DNA of 64,000 nt from Basidiobolus meristosporus CBS 931.73 (taxonomy: Eukaryota > Basidiobolomycota > Basidiobolomycetes > Basidiobolales > Basidiobolaceae): NCBI GenBank assembly GCA_002104905.1, contig MCFE01000373.1, positions 1-64,000 on the forward strand. Direction: 5' to 3'. Positions 62,391 through 64,000 of the stretch are shown piece by piece. The translations under genes were made by a program, and so were the position numbers. The notes below the pieces were generated by a model, which ran no database searches, had not been told where the DNA came from, and was given only the letters and a program-made list of their open reading frames with translations. How positions within the stretch are numbered: the first letter of the stretch is position 1; every line of letters begins with the position of its first letter.

Positions 62391-64000
62391 TTTGCTAATG
62401 ATAGATCCAAATAATGCTGATAAAATATAACAGTGTTTGTGTGGAGTTTGGCCAAGGGTGGCATAGCATTTTTGCAGTCTTAGTATGCATTATAACCATC
62501 TCAGTGGATCTAACAGGCCAGTACATCCAATAGCCTTGTAAGGCAAAAAACTTAATGGTGACATGATGGCCTCTTTGCGGCCTTTAATAGCATTAACATG
62601 GCTGTATGGCAGCCTACAGCTAGTTCAGTATTATGCTACCATACCATATATCTCACTGTAGAATCACAGCTCCTTATTTGCTTACCAAATGCTACCTTGC
62701 GTATTTCATACATAGTTTAAATCAAAAAATACTAAGGCATCCTGCTTACTAACCTCCACAGATGTGCACACCTGCAACAATTGACGTACTTCTATCATCT
62801 CAACCTTACAGCTTTTTAGTGGGATGCTTGAAAAGTTGCCGTATACCTTGTATTGCTGGTAACATACATATCTTGCAAGCATATAATTGGTTGCTGCCAC
62901 TTCTGACATAAATACCTCCTGAATATCTGCAAAGACCTTTTTGGTATTTTGCCAATACATTCCTTGTCCCTGCTGGACTCTAGTCCCCCTTATAGGTGTG
63001 TTTGGGCTCTTCTTTGTGTGAATTCCATATCAAATGGTGTAGAAATTGGCTTGTGGCCAAAAGAAATCTGGCATATTTTGGTAGAATTATCCCAATAAAG
63101 TTACTTGCTTGTTGCACCCAACCCAACTTTGCATCACTTAGCTGATTACCCACTCATTGATGCTCCTTAGCTTCTTAGTGCCATCAGCATAGGTGTCTCT
63201 ATGTGAACATTTGTCCCCAGTATTTTTCAACTCTTCTTGGCAGTACTCTATGTGCCAACTCTTCACATCCATGATGAACTTGAAGGTAGTATTCATGATG
63301 AGATTAGTATATGTTAGTACTTGCAACTTGACTTGTCTTCCTATCTCCCCACACATCTGCTTCATAGAAAACTCCCAGAAGGTGAAGTAAGGTTTGATAT
63401 TCTCAAGACACCAGGCACAATGGTTCAGTAGATGGATATTGTAGCAACAGAGATCTATGTGCTCAGCTTTATGCTTGTAGTGTAGCAGCTCCAATCCCAT
63501 CATTAACTCCTTGCACCAAAGCTGTAGATGTGTTAAATTGACATTGGTTATCTGCATTGGATAAATATTCCAACAATGTGCATATATGACTCTCAATGCT
63601 TCCAATGTACTTTTGATAGGAATGGCTTCAGAATGCCACTTGAATAAATACACGTCTAGTTCATCCTGTTCTTGCACTTGCATTGTTGCATATGTATATA
63701 AATGTTGATTAGAGCACATGAGAAGTACATTGGATAGCAGATACTCTATAATATCTTGCCATTTTTGTCAGAATTCAATGGTATCTCAAAGGGCTCATTC
63801 AGCTTGAAATGCTGCATATACCATTGGTCATGAGCCTAGGAAATTGTTGAAATGCAAATGCATTGCTTCTTATGGAATGCTTTTGCTACAACAGATACCC
63901 TCTATCTTAAGTAACTCCAGTTTCCCATTAATTCCATATTCCAGCTGATGGTTAGTAACTTGCCAATTCTGCTGCAATTGCATGCTGACTTCTATACATT
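62390..64000 (-). mobile_element. Tnp2-type DNA transposon fragment running off the window
   Basis: It matches, in the same order and orientation, pieces seen at 40.5-41.3, 48.5-49.5 and 35.8-36.2 kb. This is the longest continuous copy of that part of the family in the window and holds a 193-codon open frame. It continues beyond position 64000. Confidence 0.55.
63138..63719 (-). pseudogene. Tnp2-type transposase, C-terminal part (open 193-codon fragment)
   Basis: An ATG-to-stop frame of 193 codons. The segment NIHLLNH..ENIKPYFTFWEFSMKQMCGEIG fits the H..l.H......GP...FW.F.FE...G.l pattern near the end of Tnp2-type transposases, though Gly-Pro reads Lys-Pro and the Glu is lost. It is followed by a SWHIE..QEELKNTGDKCSHRDTYA segment shared with decayed copies at 41.1-41.35 and 49.25-49.45 kb. 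Catalytic and N-terminal domains are absent, so it is a fragment even though it is open. The related frame at 62706-62960 (minus) lies downstream of it. Confidence 0.55.

Overview
The window looks like nuclear DNA of a filamentous fungus. The genes are large single-exon or one-intron reading frames. The one clear intron is 59 bp, with GTAAGT donor, CTAAT branch-like motif and TTTAG acceptor. Several genes have a TATA-like box 40-80 bp before the first ATG. The products are a C2H2 zinc-finger regulator, UNC93-like transporters, a secreted berberine-bridge-type flavin oxidase and type II membrane O-fucosyltransferase-like enzymes. The scarcity of introns argues against a typical mushroom-forming basidiomycete. 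An early-diverging fungus (Zoopagomycota or Mucoromycota) is a weak guess that I cannot settle from sequence alone. Gene density is low, about eight supported genes in 64 kb.  LAYOUT. 1-30.2 kb is the genic compartment, with normal CpG content. It holds a convergent (tail-to-tail) pair of O-fucosyltransferase-like paralogs (2.3-5.6 kb), a CpG-poor AT-rich island without genes (8.1-10.9 kb), a C2H2 zinc-finger gene (13.9-14.9 kb, minus), a small single-pass membrane protein (18.2-18.9 kb), and two UNC93-like transporter genes facing away from each other (19.9-21.2 kb minus and 25.6-26.8 kb plus). The two transporter genes share a 1,201-bp core with 4 mismatches by eye. A secreted FAD oxidase with predicted bicovalent flavin follows (27.7-29.2 kb). 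A possible broken gene lies at 29.4-30.0 kb.  30.2-64 kb is a CpG-depleted repeat compartment made almost only of transposable elements: a decayed Ty1/copia element (31.7-35.8 kb, plus), a truncated Ty3/gypsy element (36.2-39.8 kb, minus), a CACTA/Tnp2-type DNA transposon with inverted subterminal motifs (39.9-43.0 kb, minus) and further fragments of that family (30.9-31.7, 35.8-36.2, 47.3-49.6, 62.4-64.0 kb), a solo copia LTR (45.2-45.5 kb), and a decayed gypsy element (49.6-57.4 kb, plus). A young LTR element (53,655-57,271) is inserted in the 3' LTR of that last element. It has two 804-bp LTRs that look identical and one intact 618-codon gag-protease frame, but no reverse transcriptase or integrase. 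A short LTR element with 349-bp LTRs and no coding capacity (59,619-61,505) completes the set.  HOW IT FITS. The transporter and flavin oxidase genes are neighbours and could act on the same extracellular chemistry, but nothing in the sequence proves it. In the repeat half, the decayed element with pol but little gag and the young element with gag-protease but no pol look like complementary halves of an autonomous/non-autonomous system. LTR copies of different age show CpG to TpG/CpA changes, which points to CpG-directed mutation (methylation or a RIP-like process) limited to the repeat compartment.
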